A stretch of 29,769 nt of DNA from Sulfuritalea sp. (lineage in GTDB: Bacteria; Pseudomonadota; Gammaproteobacteria; Burkholderiales; Rhodocyclaceae). The first letter of the stretch is position 1. Each line of letters opens with the position of its first letter. The translations under genes and the position numbers were made by a program. The stretch spans positions 1 to 29,769 of the forward strand of contig JADJVS010000006.1 of assembly GCA_016710465.1 (NCBI GenBank), read 5' to 3'. Shown here one piece after another: positions 1-7,621 of the stretch. A model generated the notes under the pieces. That model had not been told where the DNA came from. It worked only from the letters and a program-made list of their open reading frames with translations, and ran no database searches.

Positions 1-300
1 GCGACTCGCCCTTCCAGAAACTCCATAATGATATAGAGCGTGCCGTCGGGAAGCTGACCGAAGTCGAACACCTCAACCAGGCCCGGATGTCGCAGCATAT
101 TGACGGCGCGGACCTCATTGAAGAAAACGCTGCATGAGTCAGCAGTCCCGGCCAATGGAACATGCAGGATCTTGATCGCGGCCCGACGGCCGATCTGTTT
201 GTGAACTGCGGCACGGAACGACCCTTACCGCCTTGGCCAATCTTGGCGTTGACACGATAGTTCCCGACGAGTTGACCGGCCTTCAGCGCAACCTGACCCT
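1..300 (-). pseudogene. Ser/Thr protein kinase, N-lobe fragment (runs off window)
   Basis: Read on the minus strand, the stretch from about 290 shows a kinase N-terminus: GQLVGNYRVNAKIGQGGKG, which is the glycine-rich loop. After a frame change near 225 it continues as RAAIKIL, which carries the VAIK lysine, then NEVRAVNMLRHPGLVEVFDFG, and a hinge-like LYIIMEFLEG at the window edge. The family is the bacterial Pkn2-like Ser/Thr kinases that phosphorylate cytosolic regulators. The reading frame breaks at least once between the glycine loop and the lysine, and no clear start codon with a ribosome binding site is visible. The rest lies outside the window, so it could be a live gene with a sequence indel rather than a dead one. 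Confidence 0.6.
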
Positions 301-705
301 TGACACCCGGGCTCTGCGGAAAGTCGCCGACGTCCCCTCCCCAGCTTTGGCCCCGTGCCCGCTGCTGCCTTTTTGGGTGTACTCGGCCGAAATCTCGACC
401 GCTTCCGCAAGTCCGCAGACTCCCCAGCCACAAGTCGTCGCCCTGCCGGTGGAGCGATCGTCGCCATTAGCGATGCCTGTCGTTGGTGGCGCGGGCTTGC
501 GGCCTGGTCTGCCCCATCGGAAGGCTATCCGCCTTCCCCTCTCTCGCTTTATGCGGGTGCGTCGGAAGCCCACGCACGCCCGACTCCGCAGGTCGTCGCG
601 CCCGGGATCGTCGAGCGAGTCCGATAGTGCGTCCCCACCATTCGGCGGCAACGAGGCCGATGGCGACAGACGTACCAGATGGCGGCAAGCTTTCCAGACG
701 GCAGG
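301..705. other. No supported gene (between two kinase remnants)
   Basis: All six frames are open in places because of the high GC content, but none shows a recognisable domain, a sensible start with a ribosome binding site, or a plausible protein composition; the translations are rich in Arg, Pro and Gly. On the minus strand this would be the spacer or the degraded C-terminal extension of the kinase at 706-1370 before the next kinase begins. Confidence 0.5.
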
Positions 706-1370
706 CTATTGCCAGACCAATTCGTAGAGAAGGTCGCCGAGGTGGAGTTGCGCGGTCAGGTGCTGAAGTTGGGCCGCCACCTCTCCCATCGAGGGCCGAG
801 CCAGCGGGTCGTTCATCAGCATCCGCTCAAGCAGTACCGCCAAGGGTCGCTGCCGGGACGTAGAAGCTGAGGAAGGCTTGTCACCTGACTCGCGCCGCTT
901 CATCCCGACGGCCTGCATCGGCAGCCGACCGCTTCTAGCCCATATAAGATGACGCCGAGTGCAGGTGCAGACATCGGACGCGGCTCCTTCCGGAGAGCTC
1001 GCCCTTGCCGCTGCTCAGGGGCCAGATACGCCCGATCTTCCTAGCGCGGCACCTCGCTGTCACCCCCACCGGGTAGGAGTTCAAGCAGGCGGGGCGATCC
1101 CTGTTCGAGGCAGCTTGACCTGTTCCCCATCACCACTGCCTCCGCCCACGAAAGTCTTCGACGGAGACAAACGAGAGGTGAAGGGCGATGCACTATGAGC
1201 GAGCGTCAAGCAAGTCGCGTACCTGCCTACCCACCCGCAGTACCTTGTTCGGGAGCGGCAGACCCATAAAGCGTCGGCGCTGCTGCGAAGCGGTTCGCCC
1301 TGCACCAGTTCACTCGCCACAAAGACCAAGCCACCTGCCATCGTGCCGTACTCAAGCAGGCGTCGGGTAG
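706..1370 (-). pseudogene. Degenerate Ser/Thr protein kinase
   Basis: Pieces of one kinase domain lie in order on the minus strand in different frames. The hinge reads LEYGTMAGGLVFVASELVQGEPLR near 1360-1290 in two overlapping parts. A degraded catalytic-loop region near 1200-1095 reads AHSAS...LSPSKTFVGGG...GEQVKL. There the HRD triplet is lost, but the following Lys/Asn-loop and the strand before DFG are recognisable. The C-lobe end near 850-770 reads LLERMLMNDPLARPSMGEVAAQL, which is the usual subdomain XI RPSM motif. With several frame changes and no HRD or DFG left, this is a dead gene unless the sequence here is unusually poor. N-lobe traces further upstream (to about 1550) are too weak to place. 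Confidence 0.6.
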
Positions 1371-2117
1371 GACAGGATCAGGACGAACACTCGGATCGCC
1401 TTGGCTCTGACCGGTCATGAACCGGTTGAGCGATTTCTTCAGCCCCTTCAGCTCGAGCGAGCGCCTTGCCGTCTTTGTTGAGCAAGCCCGGCAAGATCCC
1501 TCAACACACGGCTTGGGTCTGCGAGTTCGTCGCTTCGTGGAGAGCACACAACGGGGCTTCAGCAGAAATTAGTACCAACGGAATAGCTCCAGGGCCTCCA
1601 TCACCACACCGACACTTGCATCCCAAGCGGAGCGCCCCTGAGCGTAATGAGCTGTGATTTTGATGAGCCACCGCCATGAATTTAACCAATTTATTCCTTA
1701 CGTTATTTTTCTTCGCGGGTGATCGCCGTGTCCACCGCCCGGTGGCGTCCTGACCACGCAGCCAAGTCGGCAGAGTGATAAATGGGCGCCTTTATGAGCA
1801 GCTCCGGCAATAAAGCACCTCCTGGGCCGGGGAGGTGGCGAGTCCACGCCTAGCGAACAAGAACTCGCCATGGGCATCACGGGCAGGCGCTCAGACCACT
1901 CCACGGAACACAGCGTGTCTGATCCCTATCGCGCAAGTCGACGCCGAGTCCGGTCTGGCTGGGCGACCTGCCGAGAACCTGGCATGTCAGGCCGGGCCGT
2001 ACCTACGAAACGACCGTCTCGGACCTAGCCGCCACCGGCGAGCAGCTGGCCGATGAATCGGCGCTTCTCAAGAAAGCAGATGACCCGCAGCAAGCCGACC
2101 ATCGAAAAACTGACGCA
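1371..2117. other. No supported gene
   Basis: Short open frames occur on both strands but none has a convincing start, domain or composition. The part near 1550-1371 may hold the degraded N-lobe of the minus-strand kinase. The part near 2000-2117 may hold the leader of the plus-strand kinase remnant. An AT-richer patch around 1680-1715 would suit a promoter, but no clear -35/-10 pair was found. Confidence 0.45.
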
Positions 2118-2506
2118 GTGCCACCACACCCGGACGTTATATGGTGCTGTCTGCCTGGGGCCGGTGGGATGGGATTGGTCACAGCCGCCGCCTACGACCC
2201 CGAGCTGGACCTCAAGGTCCGATCAAGCTCCTCGGGTCCGGTGGGGGCGGCGGAGGCGAAAGTGCGGTTCCTGCGAGAAAACCCAAGCGATGGCGCGGCT
2301 ATCTCGCGGACATCATCAACGTGTTCGACGTTGGCACCATCGACAACCAGGTCTTCTCGCGATGGAGTTTGTCGATGGCGGCACGCTCAATCGCTGGCTG
2401 GAACAAACGACGCGGAGCCAGCGAGAGATCCTCGACACCTTCACCCTCGCTGGTCGAGGTCTACAGGCGGCCCATGCAGCCGGGCTGGTCCATCGTGATT
2501 TCAAAG
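2118..2506 (+). pseudogene. Degenerate Ser/Thr protein kinase, cut after HRDFK
   Basis: Across three frames the plus strand carries a Pkn-type kinase. It starts with RYMVLSA, then GAGGMGLV (glycine loop) and AYDPELDLKV, followed by a frame change to IKLL. Next come INVFDVGTIDNQVF and, in a third frame, LAMEFVDGGTLNRWLE and the catalytic loop AGLVHRDFK. The usual continuation PxN...DFG is absent: at about 2506 homology stops and the half-site array begins. The gene is thus both frameshifted (at least three times) and truncated. Truncation exactly at the start of the array is consistent with insertion of the downstream element into this kinase gene, but the other half of the kinase is not in the window. 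Confidence 0.6.
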
Positions 2507-2554
2507 GCTTAGTCGCACTAAGCCAGGGCTTAGCTGGACTAAGCGTGAGCTTAG
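2507..2554. repeat. Five alternating GCTTAG/CTAAGC half-sites, ~10.5 bp period
   Basis: GCTTAG occurs at 2507-2512, 2528-2533 and 2549-2554; its reverse complement CTAAGC occurs at 2518-2523 and 2539-2544. Successive half-sites start 11, 10, 11 and 10 bp apart, about one DNA turn, so all would face one side of the helix. The first two form a near-perfect hairpin, GGCTTAGTCGCACTAAGCC. The array sits exactly where kinase homology ends and about 100 bp beyond the last gene of the minus operon. It could be an element end, a recombinase or regulator binding array, or a structured transcript end. I know no named site with this sequence. Confidence 0.6.
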
Positions 2555-2574
2555 TTCCCGTCTGAGGACGCAAA

Positions 2575-2597
2575 GCCGCGCTTGGGCGAAGTGCGGC
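2575..2597 (-). terminator. Possible weak terminator hairpin after the long operon
   Basis: On the minus strand, GCCGC.CTT and AAG.GCGGC pair around a five-base loop with one mismatch, and TTTG follows. It lies about 57 bases after the stop of the XRE-like gene, the last gene of the minus-strand operon. The T-tract is short, so termination is only suggested; the half-site hairpins just beyond could contribute. Confidence 0.35.
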
Positions 2598-2653
2598 CTA
2601 GCAGAATTGGCTTGACTTGCGGTCAGAAGGATATGCGAAATTTTTTTGCTCGA

Positions 2654-3142
2654 CTAATCGTCGGTGTCGAGCAGCGAAAACCGGGTCACTGATTCGTCGG
2701 GCACGGGTGGGATGCTTCGCCTTGGCTGAGCTTGCGCCTGAGCCAATTCCAAGGCTGTGCCAGACAGTCTGCGGGAAGCGACGGCTGTGGTTTGTCGAGA
2801 AGCGGGTAACCGAAGCGGAGGGGATGGTGGCGGAGGGACAACCGGCGAACGCTGTGCTGCGTTGGGGGCGATTGAGTCACTCAGAAGATGCGCGAGCACC
2901 AGCACCGGATTCGAGCTTGTCTCCGAAAGTCGCTGCTCTAAGTTGTCTCGCGGCTGCGCGGACACGAGCGCTATGAGCAACTGCCGGTGCCAGGGGCCGA
3001 CCCGTAGCTCGTCGCGCTCCCAGCGAGAAATCGTCATTGGGTGAACGCCGATCAATCGAGCGAGAGCGACTTGGGTGATGCTGAGCCGCTGCCGAACTTC
3101 TGCAACCGCAGCGCCGACTGTGGAGCGGCGAACCGTCGTCAT
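2654..3142 (-). CDS. XRE-family helix-turn-helix regulator (162 aa)
   Basis: Residues about 14-60 form a Cro/C1-type helix-turn-helix: VRQRLSITQVALARLIGV, then HPMTISRWERDEL, with the conserved TQ, the T-SRWE recognition helix and a following helix. The remaining 100 residues are Pro/Ala/Arg-rich with no recognised domain and end in an acidic LLDTDD tail. XRE proteins bind operators as dimers and commonly repress phage or plasmid promoters. The ATG overlaps the preceding stop by four bases (ATGA), making this the last gene of the operon. Its likely targets are the palindromes in the divergent control region at 25185-25492, but that is inference. The DNA-binding call is firm; the role is open. 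Confidence 0.8.
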   Translation of the reverse strand: MTTVRRSTVGAAVAEVRQRLSITQVALARLIGVHPMTISRWERDELRVGPWHRQLLIALVSAQPRDNLEQRLSETSSNPVLVLAHLLSDSIAPNAAQRSPVVPPPPSPPLRLPASRQTTAVASRRLSGTALELAQAQAQPRRSIPPVPDESVTRFSLLDTDD

Positions 3143-3423
3143 ATCTCCAGCCTTGAAATGAAGACCTGAAACTGCCGCATCGCGGATCTGATCTGTTGCG
3201 CTCCGCCGTCCTGCAAGTAGGCATTGGCATGGCCGGTGTTTTCGGGTTTGAAGACTCCCCGCGTTACCACAATCTCCATCGCGACCGTATCCGGCTGAAA
3301 ATTCAGATCCACAGAAATGTGTGACCTTGTCTGCTCTGGCAGGACGGTCAGCGAAACCGTGAATGTGGGCGGAGTGGTTTCAGGAGCCGGTCTGAGGTGT
3401 TCTGGCTCTGTTACTTCTTCCAT
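3139..3423 (-). CDS. Small unknown protein (94 aa)
   Basis: I do not recognise this family. The N-terminal 20 residues are acidic and Pro/Thr-rich. The rest alternates polar and hydrophobic residues (FTVSLTVLP, ISVDLNFQP, VAMEIVVTRGVF), suggesting a small beta-sandwich, followed by a helix near IRSAMRQFQVFISRL. The ATG is preceded by AAAGGAAAGAACC, a good ribosome binding site. The stop overlaps the start of the XRE gene, so the two are translationally coupled. No signal peptide or membrane segment is seen. Confidence 0.7.
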   Translation of the reverse strand: MEEVTEPEHLRPAPETTPPTFTVSLTVLPEQTRSHISVDLNFQPDTVAMEIVVTRGVFKPENTGHANAYLQDGGAQQIRSAMRQFQVFISRLEI

Positions 3424-3435
3424 GGTTCTTTCCTT

Positions 3436-3714
3436 TCAACTTGGGGGGATTCCGAGTCCCTTCTTCGTTGCACGCTGCTCTGGACAGTCGGGGTGATGCA
3501 CCAATTCGCCCTTATCCATCCGCTTCCATCCCGTCGGATCGAGCTGCCGGTGATGCTGGCCCCACGCCCAGCTTGCGCAGCGGACACAGGTATTGGGTTC
3601 GATCACGACTCGCTCGGTGACTCGAAATTGCGGGAGTGCTCTGTGAGGACAGAAGGGGGACTGCACATCGGCGTCGTAGTCCTTCTGGCAATTGAGACAG
3701 TGCCGCAAGAACAT
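3436..3714 (-). CDS. Small Cys/His-rich (zinc-finger-like) protein (92 aa)
   Basis: Possible metal ligands come in pairs: CLNC at residues 6-9, CPH at 22-24, CVRC at 43-46, and HH...C at 73-77. This fits two zinc-ribbon-like knuckles. No known family is recognised. The gene sits in the tail of the long operon, 7 bases after the preceding stop, with a weak ribosome binding site (TAGGGA). A role in nucleic-acid or protein binding is plausible but not shown. It is distinct from the CxxC...FCSDAC fingers encoded on the plus strand. Confidence 0.65.
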   Translation of the reverse strand: MFLRHCLNCQKDYDADVQSPFCPHRALPQFRVTERVVIEPNTCVRCASWAWGQHHRQLDPTGWKRMDKGELVHHPDCPEQRATKKGLGIPPS

Positions 3715-3721
3715 GATGTCC

Positions 3722-3970
3722 CTACGCCGAGCCGATCATCATCGGAGTCAGTGGCCCACCGTGAGCGGCCTGCACCCGGATGGCATCTTCCTCATCGAAG
3801 ATCGGGATGGCCTGAATCAGAAGGATCAGCTCGCTCCGCAGGTTGCTGGCGGCGCTGCGGAGAACTGTCCGCAGCTCGGGTGAAGGAGTCATCAGGATGC
3901 GATGGTTGAGTTCCGTGATGGCTCGCATCATTCTGATTTCTGCTGTGTCTCGTTCATCGTATGGACTCAT
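3722..3970 (-). CDS. Small helical unknown protein (82 aa)
   Basis: I chose the ATG at 3970 (protein starts MSPYDERD) because AAAGGGGGAATCA stands just before it, the same G-run leader seen before many genes of this operon. A longer frame to 4024 has no such site. The protein is mostly helical: ERDTAEIRMMRAITELNHRIL, then ELRTVLRSAASNLRSELILLIQAI, and an acidic FDEED before a Gly/Pro tail. No family is recognised and no membrane segment is convincing. Confidence 0.65.
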   Translation of the reverse strand: MSPYDERDTAEIRMMRAITELNHRILMTPSPELRTVLRSAASNLRSELILLIQAIPIFDEEDAIRVQAAHGGPLTPMMIGSA

Positions 3971-4058
3971 TGATTCCCCCTTTGTGGTCGGTTTGGATTT
4001 CAAGAGAGCGGTGGACCGTCTCAATCCATTCCCGAGGCAGTTACCAACCGAGACTTGA

Positions 4059-4298
4059 TCACTTCAGGACTTCCTCGTGCAGCGTCCTGTCCGAGCCCAA
4101 TAGGAACCGCTCAGTCCCATCCGAGGAGATCGTCATTGGCGATTCAACGAGCTTCAGTCTCGCCCCCGGCTGCACTGCCAGCTCACGAACCTTGTTGAAC
4201 ATCATGATCTGCAAGGTGGTCAGCGCCCACGGCGCTTTCGGATCGACTCGCTTCGCCAGATCAACGCTCAGAAAGTCGTCTGTCCGCTTTCTCCCCAA
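4059..4298 (-). CDS. Small unknown protein (about 79 aa)
   Basis: The frame is open from a TTG at 4298 and overlaps the end of the preceding gene by 31 bases. A CTG overlapping that stop (CTGA, 4271) would also mimic the usual overlap, so the start is uncertain. The protein looks like a short structural piece: VDPKAPWALTTLQIMMFNKVRELAVQPGARLKLVESPMTI and an acidic C-terminus. No domain is recognised. Position and frame continuity with the operon are the main support. Confidence 0.5.
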   Translation of the reverse strand: MGRKRTDDFLSVDLAKRVDPKAPWALTTLQIMMFNKVRELAVQPGARLKLVESPMTISSDGTERFLLGSDRTLHEEVLK

Positions 4299-5272
4299 CG
4301 CCCCCGGATTTGGAGCGAATACCGGAGCACGTTCTCTTCCTGGGGCTGAGGAGGAGGAGCAACCGGAGTGACGGGTGGTTTGTCCCCGACCTGGATCACG
4401 ACGATCTTGGATTGTTGGTTTGGCGGCTCGTCACTCGGTACAACCCGCCAATCTTCGACCGCCATCCATCGACTAGACAGTTCCCGTGCCGCACTCTGCG
4501 CTTGATCGGGAGTCTCATACCGCTGTGAGTTGCTGGCCCAGCCACCACCAGCCAATACTTCAAACTTGAACGAATGCGGCTTCGACTGGGACTGTTCGTC
4601 CACTTGAGAGATAGGATTCCCTTTCTCATCGACTTCTGCTTTCGAGTCGAACTCCCAGCCTTTCCAGATCCGACCGTTATAGGAGATATGCACCCATGGC
4701 TCGCCGTTGCGAGCAATCTGTCCGGCTTTGCCTACGAAGTTGCCCCCACCGAGCTGGTTGTACTTGATGAAATCTAAGACACGTCGCCGTCCATCGGCGA
4801 TGTCCGCGATCGAGTGCCATTTCAGCGGAATCGAGATCGAGCCATTGTGGGTGCCCGATTCAAAGTCAGGATTGGGCTGCGCTTCCAGCGCAAGCCACAG
4901 TCCCGCGAGGGGCGGTTCTTGCTCCGTTGCAAGCTGCCAGAGCCTGCGGGTGATGCTCCGCAGCATGCCGTGACGATGATCAAACCATCGCTGAAACTCA
5001 GCGCGACTGGCCGGTTCTGCGGTGCGATTGAGTAAGTCCTGACGGAATCGCTCTAGGCTCCAGCGCTCGCCATCGCTCATCCGACTCTTGACGGCAGTTA
5101 CAACCACCGCAGCAAGATGTCGATACATGCCGCTCCGTGCGCGCCAGTAGCCAAGGACATCCGCATGACTCCCTGATGCGCTACGTGCAAGACTCTCCTG
5201 CTGCAACCGATCCACATAGTCCCGCGCTCGCAGCTTGGTGTCGTGGTCGAAGGTTGCTGTATGAGCTGTCAT
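4268..5272 (-). CDS. 334-aa protein with the same N-terminal module as the methyltransferase
   Basis: The ATG at 5272 overlaps the preceding stop (ATGA) and follows AAGGAGGGAAGTCACC, so I prefer it to an upstream extension. Residues 1-115 match the first 115 of the methyltransferase at 20853-22205. Both begin with FDxDTK, then share an (M/L)YRxLAA helix, a WSLxxxRxDxLxR helix, a (E/R)FxxWFxxRxxMLR helix and RLWxLA. The middle (about 140-200) is a possible beta domain. Residues about 235-285 read GGGWASNSQRYETPDQAQSAARELSSRW and end RVVPSDEPPN, a pattern I recall from small mobile-element proteins. The last 50 residues are Pro-rich. Function unknown; the shared module may be a targeting or docking domain. 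Confidence 0.8.
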   Translation of the reverse strand: MTAHTATFDHDTKLRARDYVDRLQQESLARSASGSHADVLGYWRARSGMYRHLAAVVVTAVKSRMSDGERWSLERFRQDLLNRTAEPASRAEFQRWFDHRHGMLRSITRRLWQLATEQEPPLAGLWLALEAQPNPDFESGTHNGSISIPLKWHSIADIADGRRRVLDFIKYNQLGGGNFVGKAGQIARNGEPWVHISYNGRIWKGWEFDSKAEVDEKGNPISQVDEQSQSKPHSFKFEVLAGGGWASNSQRYETPDQAQSAARELSSRWMAVEDWRVVPSDEPPNQQSKIVVIQVGDKPPVTPVAPPPQPQEENVLRYSLQIRGRWGESGQTTF

Positions 5273-5763
5273 GGTGACTTCCCTCCTTGCCAAATAGAGG
5301 GGCAATCCCTCACTGTGCCATCCTTCTGAATGGCAAGAAGTTTCACTTTGGTATCGGGGTCTTTCTTCTCGAACGCTTGTACCCAAGCTTGGGCGAGCCG
5401 CACCGCATAGACCATTTTGATTGTCTCAAAGACCCACAGGACGCTGCGGTCTGAGGTGTGAATGAGCACCACTTTGAAACGCGCAGTGTTTTGGCCTGTT
5501 ACTTGGTAGCGATGATCCCAAAGATTGTGCCGACCACCCAGAGAATGGAGCAGCTCCATAAAGATTGTTTCAATGCCTGCAAAGGCTAATAGCAACTCTT
5601 GCTGGTCTTGCAGACCCGGTAGTTTCCGATATATTTGAAGGTGCTCCCAGACGGCATTGTTAAGTCCCTCTCGCACTTTGGGTCCATTTTCGCACTGTGC
5701 TATCGCCAGGGACAGCGCTTCACTCATACGCACGAAGGACGCCCACGCTTCTACGATGATCAT
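5269..5763 (-). CDS. Unknown protein (164 aa)
   Basis: The ATG at 5763 overlaps the stop of the collagen-like gene (ATGA) and is preceded by GGGGGCAGT. The protein begins MIIVEAWASFVRMSEALSLA and is helical for its first 90 residues. It then has alternating strands (ARFKVVLIHTSD, VLWVFETIKMVYAV) and ends with a charged segment, FEKKDPDTKVKLLAIQKDG. No membrane segment or named domain was found. Being coupled to the spike-like gene, it may help fold or attach that protein, in the way chaperones follow fibre genes in phages; this is inference only. Confidence 0.7.
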   Translation of the reverse strand: MIIVEAWASFVRMSEALSLAIAQCENGPKVREGLNNAVWEHLQIYRKLPGLQDQQELLLAFAGIETIFMELLHSLGGRHNLWDHRYQVTGQNTARFKVVLIHTSDRSVLWVFETIKMVYAVRLAQAWVQAFEKKDPDTKVKLLAIQKDGTVRDCPSIWQGGKSP

Positions 5764-7109
5764 ACTGCCCCCATCACCGTATTCACCGCAGATCCTCCGG
5801 TGAGGTTGGCAACAATGATTCCTGTGTCGGCTCTGAATGAATTGAGTCGGCTGATGACTGGAATGGAGCCTCCAGCATTCCCAAAAATCATCGCAGTACC
5901 CGAGGTCCATGCGGTGGCACGGAAGACTGAAAGGACAACGGCGAGCGCGGTGACTCCTGCCGTGGCGTTTGGATTCACCAGAACGAATCGAATCGGCACA
6001 GCGGTGCTGTTGATGATGAATTGGGTGCAGCGGAGCAGAGAGAGTCCGATGGAGCCCGCTGCGATTGCTGTGCTGAGTGAGCTGTCGATCCGTACGTTGC
6101 CCTCGATGTTGCAATCGGTCAGGGCAGCGGTACAGGTTTGGGACTGCGCCACGCTCGGTCCCAACACCATCACATTGGGTGAGCTGGTCGCACCAACCGG
6201 AGGCCGATTCCAGAGGTCTGTGCGGTTCGCTTCGACGGCACCAGACTTCACGCGCAGCGCGGGCTCAAGCACGTTGGTGGAGCGGAGTCGGCAGTCTGTG
6301 ACGAGTATCTGGCTGGTTCCGGTTCCAACGGTGAAGGTGTTGTCTGCGAGTATTGCGGGAACGGAGCCCTCGATCGCGACATCGGTGAGGATGAGCTTCT
6401 GGCTGTTTGCGCCGGTGAAGTAGATCCCCGCTGTCTTGCCACCTGGCGGAAAGATGCAGAGCCCGGCAACCGTCGCGAAGGTCTTCTCGCGGACTCCTCC
6501 CTCCAGCGTCAGGGAGCACGTCACCTGCCCACGAATGATCGTCGAGAATTGGTTCAGTCGGTCGAGTCCCAGCAGCGCGACATGCTTCTTCAGCGCGACA
6601 TCCTCGGTGTAGTCACCGGGCAAGATCAGAACCAGCGCGGGGTCTGCTTCGGTTCGCTCTCCGCCAGATACCGCCGCATCAATCGCAGCCTGCACGGAGG
6701 AGTAGAACGGAGCGGTCGCGCCGGGCGACACCACAAAGACATCGGGCCACAGAGGCCCCGGATCACCTTTGTCGCCTTTTGGGCCCGTTGCTCCCGGCAG
6801 TCCCGGCAAGCCATCGTTGCCAGGGTCGCCCTTGTCGCCTTTGGCTCCTGGTGGCCCGTTGTCGCCAGGGTCGCCCTTGTCGCCTCGCTCACCTGGGAGT
6901 CCAGGCAGGCCGGGGTCGCCTTTCGGCCCCTGGATGCCAGGCTCTCCCCGTTCGCCAGCGATCCCCGGTGCGCCTCTCGCGCCTTGCAGTCCTGGGAGTC
7001 CCTGTTCTCCTGGGCGACCGTCTCGACCGCGTTCCCCGCGTCCCCCGCTGACGAACCCCAGACGAGCGCAACATAGGGCTACAATGAAATCGACTTCTTC
7101 TTTGGTCAT
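5760..7109 (-). CDS. Collagen-like / beta-helix spike or fibre protein (449 aa)
   Basis: Residues 22-120 are 33 uninterrupted Gly-X-Y triplets rich in Pro, Asp, Lys and Arg, with repeated GDKGDP and GLPGLP units, as in phage and bacterial collagen-like stalks that trimerise. A 21-residue head contains a CC pair. From about 122 the sequence (VFVVSPGATAPFYSSVQAAIDAA...LILPGDYTEDV) is typical of the start of a right-handed parallel beta-helix (pectin-lyase-like). It continues with repeated LxLTDVxIEG-type rungs to the end. Trimeric stalk plus beta-helix is the architecture of receptor-binding spikes and adhesins. There is no signal peptide, which favours a particle or lysis-released protein over a Sec-exported adhesin. 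GGGGGAACC precedes the ATG. Confidence 0.8.
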   Translation of the reverse strand: MTKEEVDFIVALCCARLGFVSGGRGERGRDGRPGEQGLPGLQGARGAPGIAGERGEPGIQGPKGDPGLPGLPGERGDKGDPGDNGPPGAKGDKGDPGNDGLPGLPGATGPKGDKGDPGPLWPDVFVVSPGATAPFYSSVQAAIDAAVSGGERTEADPALVLILPGDYTEDVALKKHVALLGLDRLNQFSTIIRGQVTCSLTLEGGVREKTFATVAGLCIFPPGGKTAGIYFTGANSQKLILTDVAIEGSVPAILADNTFTVGTGTSQILVTDCRLRSTNVLEPALRVKSGAVEANRTDLWNRPPVGATSSPNVMVLGPSVAQSQTCTAALTDCNIEGNVRIDSSLSTAIAAGSIGLSLLRCTQFIINSTAVPIRFVLVNPNATAGVTALAVVLSVFRATAWTSGTAMIFGNAGGSIPVISRLNSFRADTGIIVANLTGGSAVNTVMGAV

Positions 7110-7130
7110 GGTTCCCCCGAACCAATCGAA

Positions 7131-7589
7131 TTAGGTGACTTTGCGGGCTCCGCACTTGATGATCTGACCGGATTCAAGGACAGCGAGTAGCGTTACCGTC
7201 AAACCGATCCCAGCTACCAGATAGTACCAATTTTCCGCCGTCTCAATGGCGGACGCTTGATTTGTCATCCTGGTGGCGTTACGGATTTCCCCGTCTTCAT
7301 CAATCACTACGCGATAGTATTCGACATCTGCACCAGCGCATGCTTGCACAGAAAATGGAGCGTTGGTAGGACGCAGTAATACGACTCGAAAGACATGATC
7401 CAGAGACTCGAACATCCTCGCGAGCGGATCAGCAGGGTCACTTCGGGCGTGGTCCCTTTTGAGCAGTACGCGAATTTCGCGCACTCTTCCTTCGATGGCT
7501 GGAGAGTATGACTGACCTCGATGGTAGTGGAGGCGAGCCAATTGCCTACCATATTCTTCTAGCAGGTCTAGTCGTGTTGTCTGTTCCAT
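7131..7589 (-). CDS. Small protein with C-terminal membrane segment (152 aa)
   Basis: The ATG at 7589 (MEQTTRLDLLEEYG) is preceded by CGGGGGGATCGC, the operon's usual G-run leader, so it is preferred to a start 18 bases upstream. The first 70 residues are helical and charged. A beta-rich middle (VFRVVLLRP...VEYYRVVIDEDGEI) follows. One hydrophobic segment, YYLVAGIGLTVTLLAVL, lies near residues 120-136 with a short charged tail. This is a likely tail-anchored membrane protein. No family is recognised. Confidence 0.7.
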   Translation of the reverse strand: MEQTTRLDLLEEYGRQLARLHYHRGQSYSPAIEGRVREIRVLLKRDHARSDPADPLARMFESLDHVFRVVLLRPTNAPFSVQACAGADVEYYRVVIDEDGEIRNATRMTNQASAIETAENWYYLVAGIGLTVTLLAVLESGQIIKCGARKVT

Positions 7590-7621
7590 GCGATCCCCCC
7601 GAATCACCTGGGTTCGTTATT

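Noticed and set aside
2640..2650. T-run after the XRE gene as a plus-strand terminator
   Set aside because: No GC-rich hairpin precedes it on the plus strand, and no plus-strand gene ends there.
5635..6423. Plus-strand 262-residue open frame
   Set aside because: It lies opposite the collagen/beta-helix gene and its neighbour, lacks a ribosome binding site and has no recognisable domain.
6769..7134. Plus-strand Pro/Gly/Ser repeat frame opposite the collagen region
   Set aside because: It is the antisense shadow of the Gly-X-Y repeats; no start context and no plausible protein.
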